This document shows positions 1 to 8,893 of a stretch of 64,000 nt of DNA, piece by piece. The notes under the pieces are model-generated. The model made no database searches. It saw only the letters and a list, made by a program, of their open reading frames with translations, and was not told where the DNA came from. The stretch covers positions 834,673 through 898,672 of the forward strand of contig NZ_SGWV01000008.1 in NCBI RefSeq assembly GCF_004216565.1. Reading direction: 5' to 3'. Position 1 is the first letter of the stretch, and the number at the start of each line of letters is the position of its first letter. A program made the position numbers and the translations under genes. The DNA is from Sphaerotilus mobilis (GTDB taxonomy: Bacteria; Pseudomonadota; Gammaproteobacteria; Burkholderiales; Burkholderiaceae_C).

Positions 1-511
1 CAAGTTCATGTCCGAAGTGGCCGGCACCAAGATCGACGAAGCCTTCATCGGCTCGTGCATGACCAACATCGGTCACTTCCGTGCCGCCGCCAAGCTGCTG
101 GGCGGCCAGCGCGACATCCCCGTCAAGCTGTGGGTCGCCCCGCCGACCAAGATGGACCAGAGCGAGCTGATCAAGGAAGGCCACTACGCCGCCTTCGGCA
201 CCGCCGGTGCGCGCACCGAGATGCCGGGCTGCTCGCTGTGCATGGGCAACCAGGCGCAGGTGCGTGAAGGCGCGACGGTGATCTCGACCTCGACCCGCAA
301 CTTCCCGAACCGCCTGGGCAAGAACACCAACGTGTTCCTGGGCTCGGCCGAACTCGCCGCGATCGCCTCCAAGCTCGGCAAGATCCCGACCGTCGAGGAA
401 TACCACGCCGCAATGGGCGTGGTGAACAAGGACGGCGCGTCGATCTACAAGTACCTGAACTTCGACCAGATCGAGGAATACGCCGACACCGCCAAGGGCG
501 TGACGGTCTGA
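1..511 (+). CDS. acnB: Aconitate hydratase B, C-terminal part (cut by window start)
   Basis: This is the last ~170 codons of the TCA-cycle enzyme that interconverts citrate and isocitrate in the cytoplasm. The frame is open from base 2, so the 5' end lies outside the window. Two cluster-ligand motifs of the AcnB family are visible: [12 protein letters not shown], holding the first Fe-S cysteine, and [10 protein letters not shown], holding the other two. The C-terminal swivel-type ending, with EEYHAAMGV and the stop at 509-511, matches the usual end of AcnB rather than AcnA. An intrinsic terminator begins 28 nt after the stop. The gene is convergent with the downstream ligase. Confidence 0.95.
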   Translation, partial: KFMSEVAGTKIDEAFIGSCMTNIGHFRAAAKLLGGQRDIPVKLWVAPPTKMDQSELIKEGHYAAFGTAGARTEMPGCSLCMGNQAQVREGATVISTSTRNFPNRLGKNTNVFLGSAELAAIASKLGKIPTVEEYHAAMGVVNKDGASIYKYLNFDQIEEYADTAKGVTV

Positions 512-538
512 TATCCCACCTGCGGGTGAGATGACGGG

Positions 539-561
539 GGCCCGCTTCGGCGGGCCTTTTT
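539..561 (+). terminator. Intrinsic terminator of acnB
   Basis: A perfect 7-bp GC stem (539-545 with 550-556) closes on a TTCG tetraloop and is followed by five T residues at 557-561. It lies just after the acnB stop and before the convergent ligase stop. Confidence 0.9.
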
Positions 562-585
562 CATGGGTGAGCCGACACCGGCGCG

Positions 586-1548
586 TCAGACGCCATCGCC
601 CACCACCACCCGCCAGAACGTCGCGAACCTCGGCCGACCGGTGCGCGTCAGGCCGCGGTGGCGGTAGCTGATGCGCTGGCCGATCGCGGGTGGCGAGTCG
701 CGCTGGGCGTCGCTCAGGCCGCTGCCGATGGCGAAGCGGCGGCCGCTGTCGTCGCGGACCTGCAGGGCGCCCAGGCGGCCGGCGTGGCGGCCTTTGCCGG
801 GTAGGTGGGCGATCACCACCGCTTCGGCGTCGGACAAGGGCTTGAGCTTGAGCAGGTGGCCGTTGCTGCGGCCGGGCCGGAAGTCGGCGTCCGCCGCGTG
901 AAGCATGAGTCCTTCGCCGCCCTGGGAGACGACCTCGTCCAGCCAGCGCTGCAGGGTGTCGGCATCGGCCACGCGGCGTTGTTCGACGGCGTCGATGTGG
1001 ACCGCCGCGCCACCGCTGTGCAGCCCGGCCAGGATGGCCCGCAGGCGCAATTGGCGTTGCAGGAAGGAACCTGGGGCACCGGGTAGGTCGAAGATGGCAT
1101 AGCGAACGGACGACCACAGCGGGTCGGCGGGCGCGTCGGCGCGGTGCAGCAGGCCCGACAGGGCCTCGAAGCGGCCCCGGCCGAGCCACAGTTCACCGTC
1201 CAGCGCGACACCCGCCGGCAGCGCCGCCAGCCAGTGCGCCGGTGCGGCGATCGGGCGACCGCTGCGGGTCAGCCAGCGTGTTCCGGTCCAGAGGGCGCGC
1301 ACGCCGTCGAGCTTCTCGCTGACGAGGTGACGGGACAGGTCCACGGTCGCCAGCAGGTCCGGGGACAGGTCGCCCGCCAGTTCGATCGGGATGGGCGCCA
1401 CGCGGCTCTCGGGCGTGCCGGCCCCGGTCGGGCCGGCGGATGACCAGCCGCCCAGCGCCAGCAAGACATGGCGGATGAGCCAGCGACGGCGTTCAGGCTG
1501 GGCGGCGCCGGTGGGCGTGGTGCGTGCAGGGAAGGCGGGTCGGGTCAT
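586..1548 (-). CDS. ligE: ATP-dependent DNA ligase, exported LigE type
   Basis: This is a small ATP-dependent ligase of 320 residues that would seal nicks through an enzyme-AMP intermediate. Motif I, EKLDGVRALW, places the adenylated lysine at K79. Motif IV (GGEGLMLH) and motif V (LLKLKPL) follow, then a short OB-fold region. There are no extra DNA-binding domains, as in the Lig E group. The N-terminus has an arginine-rich patch (ERRRWLIR, about residues 19-26) before a hydrophobic stretch, consistent with export; Lig E enzymes are generally thought to act in the periplasm. The ATG at 1548 has a GAGGA ribosome site just upstream. It lies downstream of sbcB on the same strand, about 100 nt away. 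Housekeeping replication would depend on the NAD-dependent LigA, not seen here. Confidence 0.85.
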   Translation of the reverse strand: MTRPAFPARTTPTGAAQPERRRWLIRHVLLALGGWSSAGPTGAGTPESRVAPIPIELAGDLSPDLLATVDLSRHLVSEKLDGVRALWTGTRWLTRSGRPIAAPAHWLAALPAGVALDGELWLGRGRFEALSGLLHRADAPADPLWSSVRYAIFDLPGAPGSFLQRQLRLRAILAGLHSGGAAVHIDAVEQRRVADADTLQRWLDEVVSQGGEGLMLHAADADFRPGRSNGHLLKLKPLSDAEAVVIAHLPGKGRHAGRLGALQVRDDSGRRFAIGSGLSDAQRDSPPAIGQRISYRHRGLTRTGRPRFATFWRVVVGDGV

Positions 1549-1650
1549 GGTGTCCTCGGCAGGCGGGGGAAGCCGCCAAGGTAGCCAGTCATCGGACGCC
1601 AGCGTCTCCCTCTGGCGAGGGACGTCTCCCGCCGAAGAGGGATGCGCGGC

Positions 1651-3120
1651 TCAGGGCGCGATCTGTTCGGCGTAGTCGTAGAGCGCGCCGAGGATGTCCT
1701 GGCCACGCTCGTCGTCGTCGGCCAGCGACTCGCCCAGGGTGTCGATGCGTTCGTGGAACTGTTCGATGGTCAGCACGCCGCCCGCGCCTTCGATCAGACG
1801 GGTCTGGCGCAGGGCCTGCCAGCGGGCCTCGTCGTCGCCGTCCAGCGTGGCCGGGAAGTTGCGCGCACGCCAGCGGAAGACCAGTTCGTCAAGCCGCTCG
1901 TCCTGAAAGGCCGGGCGCTTACCGGCGAGCTGGTCCGGGCTCAGGAGCCGCAGCCGTTCCAGCGTGCGGCGGTCGTCGTTGGATAGAAAGCCACCATAGA
2001 GGTCTTCGTCGACGTCGGTGACCTGGCCGGCCTGCGCGGCGGGTCGGGCGTAGACGTCCGGCCAGATGCCGGCCATGGTCACACCCTGCTTCGCGGCGAT
2101 CTCGGCATGGATCAAGCATCGCGCCACATCGATGCCCCAGCGCTGCGCCATGTCCGGGCTCAGGACCTTGAGGTTGCCGATCACCACGGGCGACTTGTTG
2201 AGGTGGATGGTCTTGAGCGGCAGCCGGGTGACGCCCTCGGGCAAGTCGTCGGCCTTGGTGTAGAGGCGCAGGCGGATGGTCGCTGCGTCGAGCGTGAACA
2301 GCTCGCTCGGGTCGTGCGAGAGGTCCCAGACGATCAGCTCGTTCTTGTTGGTTGGGTGTGGCGCCAGCGGCCAGACGATGGCGATGCCACCACGCTCGGT
2401 GCCGTACATGCCACTGATGTGCAGGAAGGGCCGTCCGATGCCGATCTCCTGCAGCACCGCGTCCTTCTTGCGCAGCTTCAGGCAGAAGTCCCACAGCCGG
2501 GGCTGGGCCGAACGCACCAGCCGGGCCAGTGCCAGCGTGGCGCGCACGTCGGACAAGGCATCGTGCGCCGCCTCGTGGCTCAGGCCGTTGGCGGCGGTCA
2601 GGTGTTCGAGCTTGAACGACGGCCGACCGGCCATGGGCCCTTCCCGGTGGGTCGGCCAGGTGATGCCGTCGGGCCGCAGGGCGTGGCAGCAGCGCAGCAC
2701 GTCGAGCAGGTCCCAGCGCCCGCACTGGTCCTTGTATTCGCGGGCATAGGGCTCGATCAGGTTACGCCAGAACAGGAAGCGCGTGACCTCGTCGTCGAAG
2801 CGGATGCTGTTGTAGCCCACGCCGATGGTGCCGGGCCGGGCGAGCTGGGCCTCGATGGCACGGGCGAAGTCGTGCTCGGGCACGCCTTGGGCCAGGCAGT
2901 GCTGCGGCAGGATGCCGGTCAGCAGACAGGCTTCGGGATCGGGCAGGTAGTCCGGCGCGGGCTGGCAATGCAGCATCACCGGCTCGTCGACCTCGTGCAG
3001 GTCAAGGTCGGTGCGGATGCCGGCGAACTGGGCCGGACGGTCACGGCGCGGGGACTTGCCGAAGGTCTCGTAGTCGTGCCAGAAGAAGGTCGGGGCGACG
3101 TCGGCTGCGGTGCGGTTCAT
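1651..3120 (-). CDS. sbcB: Exodeoxyribonuclease I
   Basis: This is a 489-residue 3'-5' single-strand exonuclease used in recombination and mismatch repair. The N-terminus carries the DEDD-family Exo I motif FFWHDYETFG (about residues 12-21), giving the first two acidic metal ligands. The later HDALSDVRAT motif supplies the histidine and last aspartate of the DEDDh active site. The remaining ~280 residues match the SH3-like and helical extension that distinguishes ExoI from the smaller DnaQ exonucleases, and the length fits the family (E. coli 475). It is followed on the same strand by the small ligase. No promoter is obvious in the 87 bp before the start. Confidence 0.95.
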   Translation of the reverse strand: MNRTAADVAPTFFWHDYETFGKSPRRDRPAQFAGIRTDLDLHEVDEPVMLHCQPAPDYLPDPEACLLTGILPQHCLAQGVPEHDFARAIEAQLARPGTIGVGYNSIRFDDEVTRFLFWRNLIEPYAREYKDQCGRWDLLDVLRCCHALRPDGITWPTHREGPMAGRPSFKLEHLTAANGLSHEAAHDALSDVRATLALARLVRSAQPRLWDFCLKLRKKDAVLQEIGIGRPFLHISGMYGTERGGIAIVWPLAPHPTNKNELIVWDLSHDPSELFTLDAATIRLRLYTKADDLPEGVTRLPLKTIHLNKSPVVIGNLKVLSPDMAQRWGIDVARCLIHAEIAAKQGVTMAGIWPDVYARPAAQAGQVTDVDEDLYGGFLSNDDRRTLERLRLLSPDQLAGKRPAFQDERLDELVFRWRARNFPATLDGDDEARWQALRQTRLIEGAGGVLTIEQFHERIDTLGESLADDDERGQDILGALYDYAEQIAP

Positions 3121-3207
3121 GGGCGCGCATCTTGCCCGATGGGCCGGCCAGGCGCCCCGCCCGTGAGGGGGATGCGCAGGACCGGCGGGACGCCCTTCGG
3201 CGACGGA

Positions 3208-4470
3208 TCAGCGCCAGTAGACCTGCCCGCTGCAGGTCACGATGGTGACGTCGTAGGCGTAGGTGATGGTGACGTTCGGGTCGCTGACGCTGCGGTCCTC
3301 GCGGCGCAGGCCGCAGCCGACTTCGACGTTGCGCAGCGGCAGGTAGCGCACGCTCAGGTCCCAGGCCACGGTGCGGTCCGAGGCCGAGGTGCTGGAAGCC
3401 GTGGTGCTGGTGACCAGCGCGTTGTCCAGCGTGCGACGGCTCAGGGATGCGCCACCACCCAGCAGGATCTTGCCCGTCAGCTCCCAGCTCGCACGCATGG
3501 CCAGGCTGGTGCGCAGGCGGGTGTCGCTGGTGTCGAAGGAGAACAGCGTGCTGTCGAAGGCGGTGTTGCCGATGTTGCTGTCGCGGGTCAGCGAGGTCTC
3601 GAAGGACAGCTTCGGGCTGGGCTTCCAGGTCCAGCCGGTGCTGCCGGTCCAGGCGGAGTAGGTGCGGGCCTGCTGGGCGCTGTGGGTCTCGCGCGTGCGG
3701 CTGATGCGGGCGTTGACGGTGCTGGCCCCGCTCAGCTCGATGGTGCTGCTGAGGTCCAGGTCATTGCGGCGCACGTCGTCACCGGCGCCGGCATTGAAGT
3801 TCGGGTAGTCGGCGCGGGTGTGACGGGCTCCCAGGCGGACCTGCAGGCCGCTGCCCGGGCGCATGGTCACGCCGCCGTTGCCGGTCAGCTGGCGGACATT
3901 GCGCGACGTCAGGTTGTCGTAGCTGACCCGCGTGCCGGTCAGGCCGGCATCGAAGGTGTAGCGGGTCGGGCCGCCCAGGCGCACACCGGCGCCAAGCACG
4001 TCGGTCTTGACCAGGTTGCGGCCGGCGAAGGTGCTGGTGGTCGTGACATCGGCGCGGTCCAGCGCCTGACGGGTCTCGACCAGCACATTGCCCGACAGCA
4101 GGTCGGCGCTGCTCCAGTCCAGCCGGCCATTCAACAGGTAGTCGTTGTGGTCGTACTGGCCGTGGCTGTTGTAGCGGTTGTGGTTGGCGTCGAAGCGGCC
4201 CTGCAGGCGCTGACGGCCGATCGGCTGGTCCAGGCCCAGGCGCACACCGGTGGAGATGTAGGTGTCGCTCAGCACCGGCTGGCCGGACACGCCGGCCTTG
4301 GCGCGGTCGAGGTTGCTGTCGTGTGTCACACCCAGCGAGGCGCCCAGGTAATAGGGCGAGGCCTGTGCCAGCACAGGCGTCGCGGGCAGGACCAGCAAGA
4401 CGCCGGCCGCGCCCATGGCGGCCGCACGGGCCAGAACGTTCATCGGGAACAGGTGACGCAACGGGCTCAT
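3208..4470 (-). CDS. Outer-membrane beta-barrel protein, EpsL/BBP2-like
   Basis: This protein of 420 residues has a cleavable signal peptide (hydrophobic core after LARAAAMGAAG, ending in VLAQA). Long alternating strands with aromatic girdle residues run to the C-terminus, which ends in ...QVYWR. That is the pattern of the putative beta-barrel porin 2 / EpsL family found with exopolysaccharide export loci of Burkholderiales. Two late cysteines (VGCGL and VTCSG) could form a disulfide near the end. The start at 4470 is preferred over the upstream in-frame ATG at 4569 because GGAGAG lies 6-7 nt before it. No polysaccharide synthesis genes are in the window. A c-di-GMP synthase lies upstream on the same strand, 269 nt away. 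The family call is moderate and the substrate is unknown. Confidence 0.6.
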   Translation of the reverse strand: MSPLRHLFPMNVLARAAAMGAAGVLLVLPATPVLAQASPYYLGASLGVTHDSNLDRAKAGVSGQPVLSDTYISTGVRLGLDQPIGRQRLQGRFDANHNRYNSHGQYDHNDYLLNGRLDWSSADLLSGNVLVETRQALDRADVTTTSTFAGRNLVKTDVLGAGVRLGGPTRYTFDAGLTGTRVSYDNLTSRNVRQLTGNGGVTMRPGSGLQVRLGARHTRADYPNFNAGAGDDVRRNDLDLSSTIELSGASTVNARISRTRETHSAQQARTYSAWTGSTGWTWKPSPKLSFETSLTRDSNIGNTAFDSTLFSFDTSDTRLRTSLAMRASWELTGKILLGGGASLSRRTLDNALVTSTTASSTSASDRTVAWDLSVRYLPLRNVEVGCGLRREDRSVSDPNVTITYAYDVTIVTCSGQVYWR

Positions 4471-4739
4471 GCAGGGCTCTCCAGACGGGGATCGGTCTTG
4501 TCGCCGGTTCGCGTCATCCATCCTCGCCTTGCCACCACGTGGCGGTCGCGACCCACACGACTTGCACACGCATTTGCAAACGGAAACGTTCTCACCGGCT
4601 CTGGCCGCATTCTCCGCGCGACAGCCTCAGACCGACGGCATGTCCTCCCCCCGCGCGTGAAGGTTGTCGCGCCCCGCAGTTGCAGGTATTCACGCTCCGA
4701 CAAGGCGCGAAGCGCGCAGCCGTGTCAGGCCGCTCGGAC

Positions 4740-6647
4740 TCAGGCGGCGCAGGTCCTGTTCTTGCCGGTGCGCTTGGCCTCGTAGAGCGCCTCGTCGGCA
4801 CGCTGCAGCGCGGCTTCGAGCGACTCGCCGCGCCGGAACAGCGTCACGCCGGCCGAGAAGGTCACGAAGGTCTGCTTGTTCTCGTGCATGAACAGCTCGG
4901 CCGACATCAGGCGCTGGACCCGCGTCAGCACGGTCTGCGCTTCGGCCACTTCGGTGGCGGGCAGCAGCACGACAAATTCCTCGCCGCCGTAGCGCGCCAG
5001 GGTGTCGGTCGGGCGCAGCATCTCGCCGACCCGGCGGGCCAGGAACTTCAGCGCCTCGTCACCGGTTTGGTGACCCAGCGTGTCGTTGAGGCGCTTGAAG
5101 TTGTCGATGTCGAGCAGGCCCACCGCCAGCACGATGCCGTCGCGGTCGATGCGGGACTGTTCGACCTCGAACTGGCGCAGCAAGCCGCGCCGGTTGGCGA
5201 TCTGGGTGAGCTGGTCGGTGCCGACTTCCTGCGAGAGCTGGCGCAGCTCGTCCTCGAGCTGGCGCACGCGTTCGGCCATCTCGGCAGCGCGGGCATGTTC
5301 GTCGTGCAGGCGCTGGGTGGTCTGGCTGACGACCTGGTGCACGGTGCGGGTCTCGTCGACCATCTCGCGCACGATGCCGGCCAGGCTTTCGAGCGACTCA
5401 GCCTGTCCGATCACGCTGGCATAGCGGCCCACGTTGTCGTTGAAGCGGCCGGTCTGCACGCCCAGCTCGCCGATGTCCTGCAGCATGCGGTGGATCATTT
5501 CCTTGAGCGCATCGCGGGCCTGGCGGCGCTCCAGCCGCAGCTGGGTCTGGCGCGCCCGGGTGCCCGCCAGCAACTGGCTGACGGCGCTGACGCCACGGCT
5601 GCTCAGGCCCATGCCGATGTGTTCGCGCATGGCCAGACACTGGCCCTCGACCCAGGAATCGTCCTCGGCCAGGTCGCCCAGGCCGTCGGTCAGCTCGCGC
5701 ACCAGGCCGCCGATCTGGTCGACCAGGTGATGCCGGTGCTGCAGCACCAGGCGGACCTCGTCGCAGGCCAGGTGCAGGGCATCGACCAGCTGCGCGTCGG
5801 CACGGACCTCGGCGCGCAGCGCGCCGGCCACCTCTGCCAGCCGGCCACCCACCTCGCCGGCCCGCGGTTCGCCCGGCGGCAGGGCCGATTGCAGCGTCGC
5901 CTCCAGCAGCTGCACGGCGCGCGGCCAGTGCGTATGGGACTCGCTCGCTGCATCGGCCTCGGACGGCGTGGCTTGCAGCACCATCGCATGCAGCCGCGCG
6001 CCCTCGGTCACGGTGGCGGAGTTGGGCAGCATCTCCAGCGGCACCGGCTCGGTCGGACGGTCCAGGGCTGGGGCCACGACCGGGGCAGTGACCGCGGCAG
6101 TGACCGCGGCAGTCAGTGGAGCCACAGCCGCAGCGTCGCCCTCGTCGACCCCCTCGCCGGCCTCGCCATCCCAGCTCGCCAGCAGGTTGCCCAGCCGCTG
6201 CTGCAGCCGGAAGGGGTCGCTGCGGCTGGACTCCAGCACGTGGGCCAGGCTGTCGCGCCGCCGGCCGATCGGCCAGCCCTTGCTGGCCCGGCCGACGCCG
6301 CGCACGCTGCGGTCGATCAGGCCGGCCCAGCTGCGGGCCTGCTCATCGGGGGCGGGCACATCGGCCTCGACCAGCCGGCCGGCCTCTTCCCAGCGGCCGG
6401 CGACCAGCGCCTTGACCAGCGCGTCACGGCCGTCGCCCGCCGGCAGCAGGCGCTTGACGATGGCCTGGATGGCCGGGCCGGATTCGGCGGCCGGCGCCTC
6501 GGCCTCGATCGGCCCGCCCTCCTCGCGCCAGGCGCGGGCGTAGTTGCCCGGCGTGGGCTCGCGCTTGGACAGCGCCAGACGCCGCAAGGCGGCCTTGGCC
6601 AGCTGGGCAGGTTCGTTCACATCCCTGGAGGTCGTCGTCTGCTGCAT
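4740..6647 (-). CDS. Diguanylate cyclase (GGDEF domain)
   Basis: This is a 635-residue cytoplasmic-looking protein with no transmembrane segment. The C-terminal GGDEF domain carries the active-site variant GGEEF at residues 554-558, and an inhibitory I-site RPTD lies exactly five residues before it. It is therefore predicted to make c-di-GMP and to be feedback-inhibited. The ~450 N-terminal residues are not a domain I recognise; they include an Ala/Val/Thr-rich linker partly built from a 12-bp DNA repeat at 6084-6107. A helical, probably coiled-coil stretch precedes the GGDEF domain. The ATG at 6647 has AGGTGAG just upstream. It lies 53 nt downstream of the REC-GGDEF-EAL gene on the same strand, so it may be co-transcribed with it. 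Confidence 0.85.
   Translation of the reverse strand: MQQTTTSRDVNEPAQLAKAALRRLALSKREPTPGNYARAWREEGGPIEAEAPAAESGPAIQAIVKRLLPAGDGRDALVKALVAGRWEEAGRLVEADVPAPDEQARSWAGLIDRSVRGVGRASKGWPIGRRRDSLAHVLESSRSDPFRLQQRLGNLLASWDGEAGEGVDEGDAAAVAPLTAAVTAAVTAPVVAPALDRPTEPVPLEMLPNSATVTEGARLHAMVLQATPSEADAASESHTHWPRAVQLLEATLQSALPPGEPRAGEVGGRLAEVAGALRAEVRADAQLVDALHLACDEVRLVLQHRHHLVDQIGGLVRELTDGLGDLAEDDSWVEGQCLAMREHIGMGLSSRGVSAVSQLLAGTRARQTQLRLERRQARDALKEMIHRMLQDIGELGVQTGRFNDNVGRYASVIGQAESLESLAGIVREMVDETRTVHQVVSQTTQRLHDEHARAAEMAERVRQLEDELRQLSQEVGTDQLTQIANRRGLLRQFEVEQSRIDRDGIVLAVGLLDIDNFKRLNDTLGHQTGDEALKFLARRVGEMLRPTDTLARYGGEEFVVLLPATEVAEAQTVLTRVQRLMSAELFMHENKQTFVTFSAGVTLFRRGESLEAALQRADEALYEAKRTGKNRTCAA
6084..6107. 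repeat. 12-bp tandem repeat inside the GGDEF gene
   Basis: Two exact copies of a 12-bp unit, with a third partial copy to about 6119, encode a repeated Thr-Ala-Ala-Val linker. The period is a multiple of three, so copy changes keep the frame. Confidence 0.7.
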
Positions 6648-6700
6648 CGCTCACCTGACAGTTGTGGGCTGCCCACCAGGTCGCCGATGCCAGGCCTTGC

Positions 6701-8887
6701 TCAGAGCCGCTGCTGGCGGACCCAGTTGACCACTTCATCGGCCGGCATCGGCAGGGCATACAGAAAGCCCTGCATGGTGTGACAGCCCAGGCGCAACAAC
6801 ACATCGCGCTGTGCTTCGTTTTCGACCCCCTCGGCGACCAACTTGAGGCCCAGGCCACCGGCGAGCGCGACGATGGCCGTGACAACTGCGGAATTTCCAC
6901 CGGATTGGTCCAGCCGATGCACAAAGGAGCGGTCGATCTTGAGCTCGCTGATCGGCAACTGGGTCAGGTAGCTCAGCGACGAGTAGCCGGTGCCGAAGTC
7001 ATCGATCGACAGCCCGACGCCGTGCTGGTTGAGGCGGTGCAGCATCGGCGTGACCTCGTCGATGCCCTTCATCAGACCGGTCTCGGTGATCTCCAGCACC
7101 AGCGAGCTGAGCGGCACGTCATGCGCCGCCGCCGCGCTGTGGATCAGGTCCAGCACGTCGCCGCGCTCGAAGCTGCGGCTGGGCAGGTTGACGGCCACGG
7201 TGAGCGCCAGGCCGTCGTGGTCGCGCCAGCGGCGGATCTGGCGCGCCGCCTCGCGCAGCGCCCAGTCGCTCATCGGCACGATCAGGCCGGTTTCCTCGGC
7301 CAGCGGGATGAACTCGGCCGGCGGCACCAGCACACCGGCGCGTTGCCAACGCATCAGGGCCTCCACGCCGATCACGCGGATGACGACGCTGCGGCCCTCG
7401 GCGTCGCGGCCAACTTCCACCTTGGGCTGGTAGTGCAGCACCAGCTCGCCACGCTCCAGCGCCTTGTGCAGGGCGCTTTCGAGTTCGAGCTTCTCGCGGT
7501 TGCGTCCGCCCATCTGGGCCTGGTAGACGGCCATGGCGTTGCGTCCGCTGCCCTTGACCGAATACATCGCCAGGTCGGCATGGCGCATCAGGTCGACCAC
7601 GCTGATGCCGTCACGCGGGAACATCGCCAGCCCCACGCTGCCGGTGACGAAGTACTCGCGTCCGCCCAGCAGCACCGGCTGGCGCAGGGCGTCCAGCACC
7701 TTCTGACCGACCGCCAGTGCGGCCGCCTCGTGGGGCACCTCGGGCAGCAGCACGACGAACTCGTCGCCACCGTGCCGGCCGACCGTCTCCAGGCCGAGGT
7801 GGGAGCGCTGCATGCCCGCATCCACGTCGGTGTCGCTGAGCTTGTCGTGGTAGTCGACGCAGCGACGCAGGCGGCGCGACATCGCCACCAGCAGCTCGTC
7901 GCCACTGCCGTGGCCGAGCGTGTCGTTGATGTTCTTGAAACGGTCCAGGTCGATCAGCAGCAGGGCGCTGTCATGGCCTTGCCGGCGGGCATGTTCGAGC
8001 ATGCGTTCAGCCCGCAGGATCAGCTGGCGGCGGTTGGGCATGCCGGTCAGCGGATCGAAGTTGGCGAGGTGACGGATCCGGTCCTCGATCATGCGGCGGT
8101 CGGTCACGTCCTGGACCACGCCGGTGTAGCCCACCAGATTGCCCTGCTCGTCGAACTCGGGCTCGGCCTCGATGTGAACCACCCGCTGGCGATGGTCGGG
8201 CATGACGATGCGCACGTCGGTGTCGATCACGGTGCTGTGGCGCACCACCTCGCGCAGCAGGGCGCAGAAGCCGGCGCGTTCCTCGCCGACCAGGGCTCGC
8301 AGCAGCTGGCCCAGGCTCAGCGTTTCTTGAGGGCCGCGGCCGAACACGCGCAGGGCCTCGGCCTCCAGCACCAGACCGGTGGCGTTGCCATGCCACTCGA
8401 AGCTGCCCATGCGAGCGAGGTCCTGGGCGCGCGCCAGCTTGGCCCGGCTGCGCAACAGTTCCAGATGGATGCGCGAGGTGCGCAGCAGGTAGCGCAAGCG
8501 CCCGGCCAGCAGGCTCCATTGCGTGCTCTTGACGAAGAAGTCGGTCGCGCCGGCCTCGTAGGCACGTTCGATCGAGGCGTCGTCGTCCAAGCCGGTCAAC
8601 ATCAGCACCGGCATCAGCTCGAACCCGGGCAGGCCGCGCAGCTCGATGCAGGTGTCGAAGCCGTCGCGGCCGGGCATCAGCGCGTCCAGCACGATCAGGT
8701 CCGGCGTCCAGTCGCCCAGCAGCCGCAAGGCCCGGTCACCGTGGTTGGCCTCGGTGACCGCGAAGCCGCGTTCCCGCAACGCCGCTGCGGTCAGCATCAG
8801 GCTGACCTCGTCGTCGTCGACCAGCAGGATGCGCGGCTGACGGACCTCAGCAATGGCAGACGACGAGAAATGGTTGTTGAAGAACAT
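6701..8887 (-). CDS. Response regulator with REC, PAS, GGDEF and EAL domains
   Basis: This is a 728-residue cytoplasmic c-di-GMP regulator. The receiver domain is at about 18-135 with phospho-acceptor D68, a PAS-like domain at about 150-265, GGDEF at about 275-450 (GGDEF at 373-377) and EAL at about 485-725 (E509-A510-L511). The EAL catalytic set looks complete: EALMRW, VNLPSRSF, EITETG, DDFGTGYSSL, LKIDRSF and AEGVE. Phosphodiesterase activity is therefore likely. The GGDEF motif is canonical, but a ~15-residue insertion precedes it and no RxxD I-site is present. It starts only 6 nt after the hybrid kinase stop, so translational coupling and a kinase/regulator partnership are likely. Whether the net output is synthesis or breakdown cannot be read from sequence. 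Confidence 0.9.
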   Translation of the reverse strand: MFFNNHFSSSAIAEVRQPRILLVDDDEVSLMLTAAALRERGFAVTEANHGDRALRLLGDWTPDLIVLDALMPGRDGFDTCIELRGLPGFELMPVLMLTGLDDDASIERAYEAGATDFFVKSTQWSLLAGRLRYLLRTSRIHLELLRSRAKLARAQDLARMGSFEWHGNATGLVLEAEALRVFGRGPQETLSLGQLLRALVGEERAGFCALLREVVRHSTVIDTDVRIVMPDHRQRVVHIEAEPEFDEQGNLVGYTGVVQDVTDRRMIEDRIRHLANFDPLTGMPNRRQLILRAERMLEHARRQGHDSALLLIDLDRFKNINDTLGHGSGDELLVAMSRRLRRCVDYHDKLSDTDVDAGMQRSHLGLETVGRHGGDEFVVLLPEVPHEAAALAVGQKVLDALRQPVLLGGREYFVTGSVGLAMFPRDGISVVDLMRHADLAMYSVKGSGRNAMAVYQAQMGGRNREKLELESALHKALERGELVLHYQPKVEVGRDAEGRSVVIRVIGVEALMRWQRAGVLVPPAEFIPLAEETGLIVPMSDWALREAARQIRRWRDHDGLALTVAVNLPSRSFERGDVLDLIHSAAAAHDVPLSSLVLEITETGLMKGIDEVTPMLHRLNQHGVGLSIDDFGTGYSSLSYLTQLPISELKIDRSFVHRLDQSGGNSAVVTAIVALAGGLGLKLVAEGVENEAQRDVLLRLGCHTMQGFLYALPMPADEVVNWVRQQRL

Positions 8888-8893
8888 GTGCGT

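Noticed and set aside
2107..4785. An 892-codon plus-strand frame opposite sbcB and the barrel gene
   Set aside because: It spans two unrelated minus-strand genes and their gap, has biased antisense composition and no recognisable motif.
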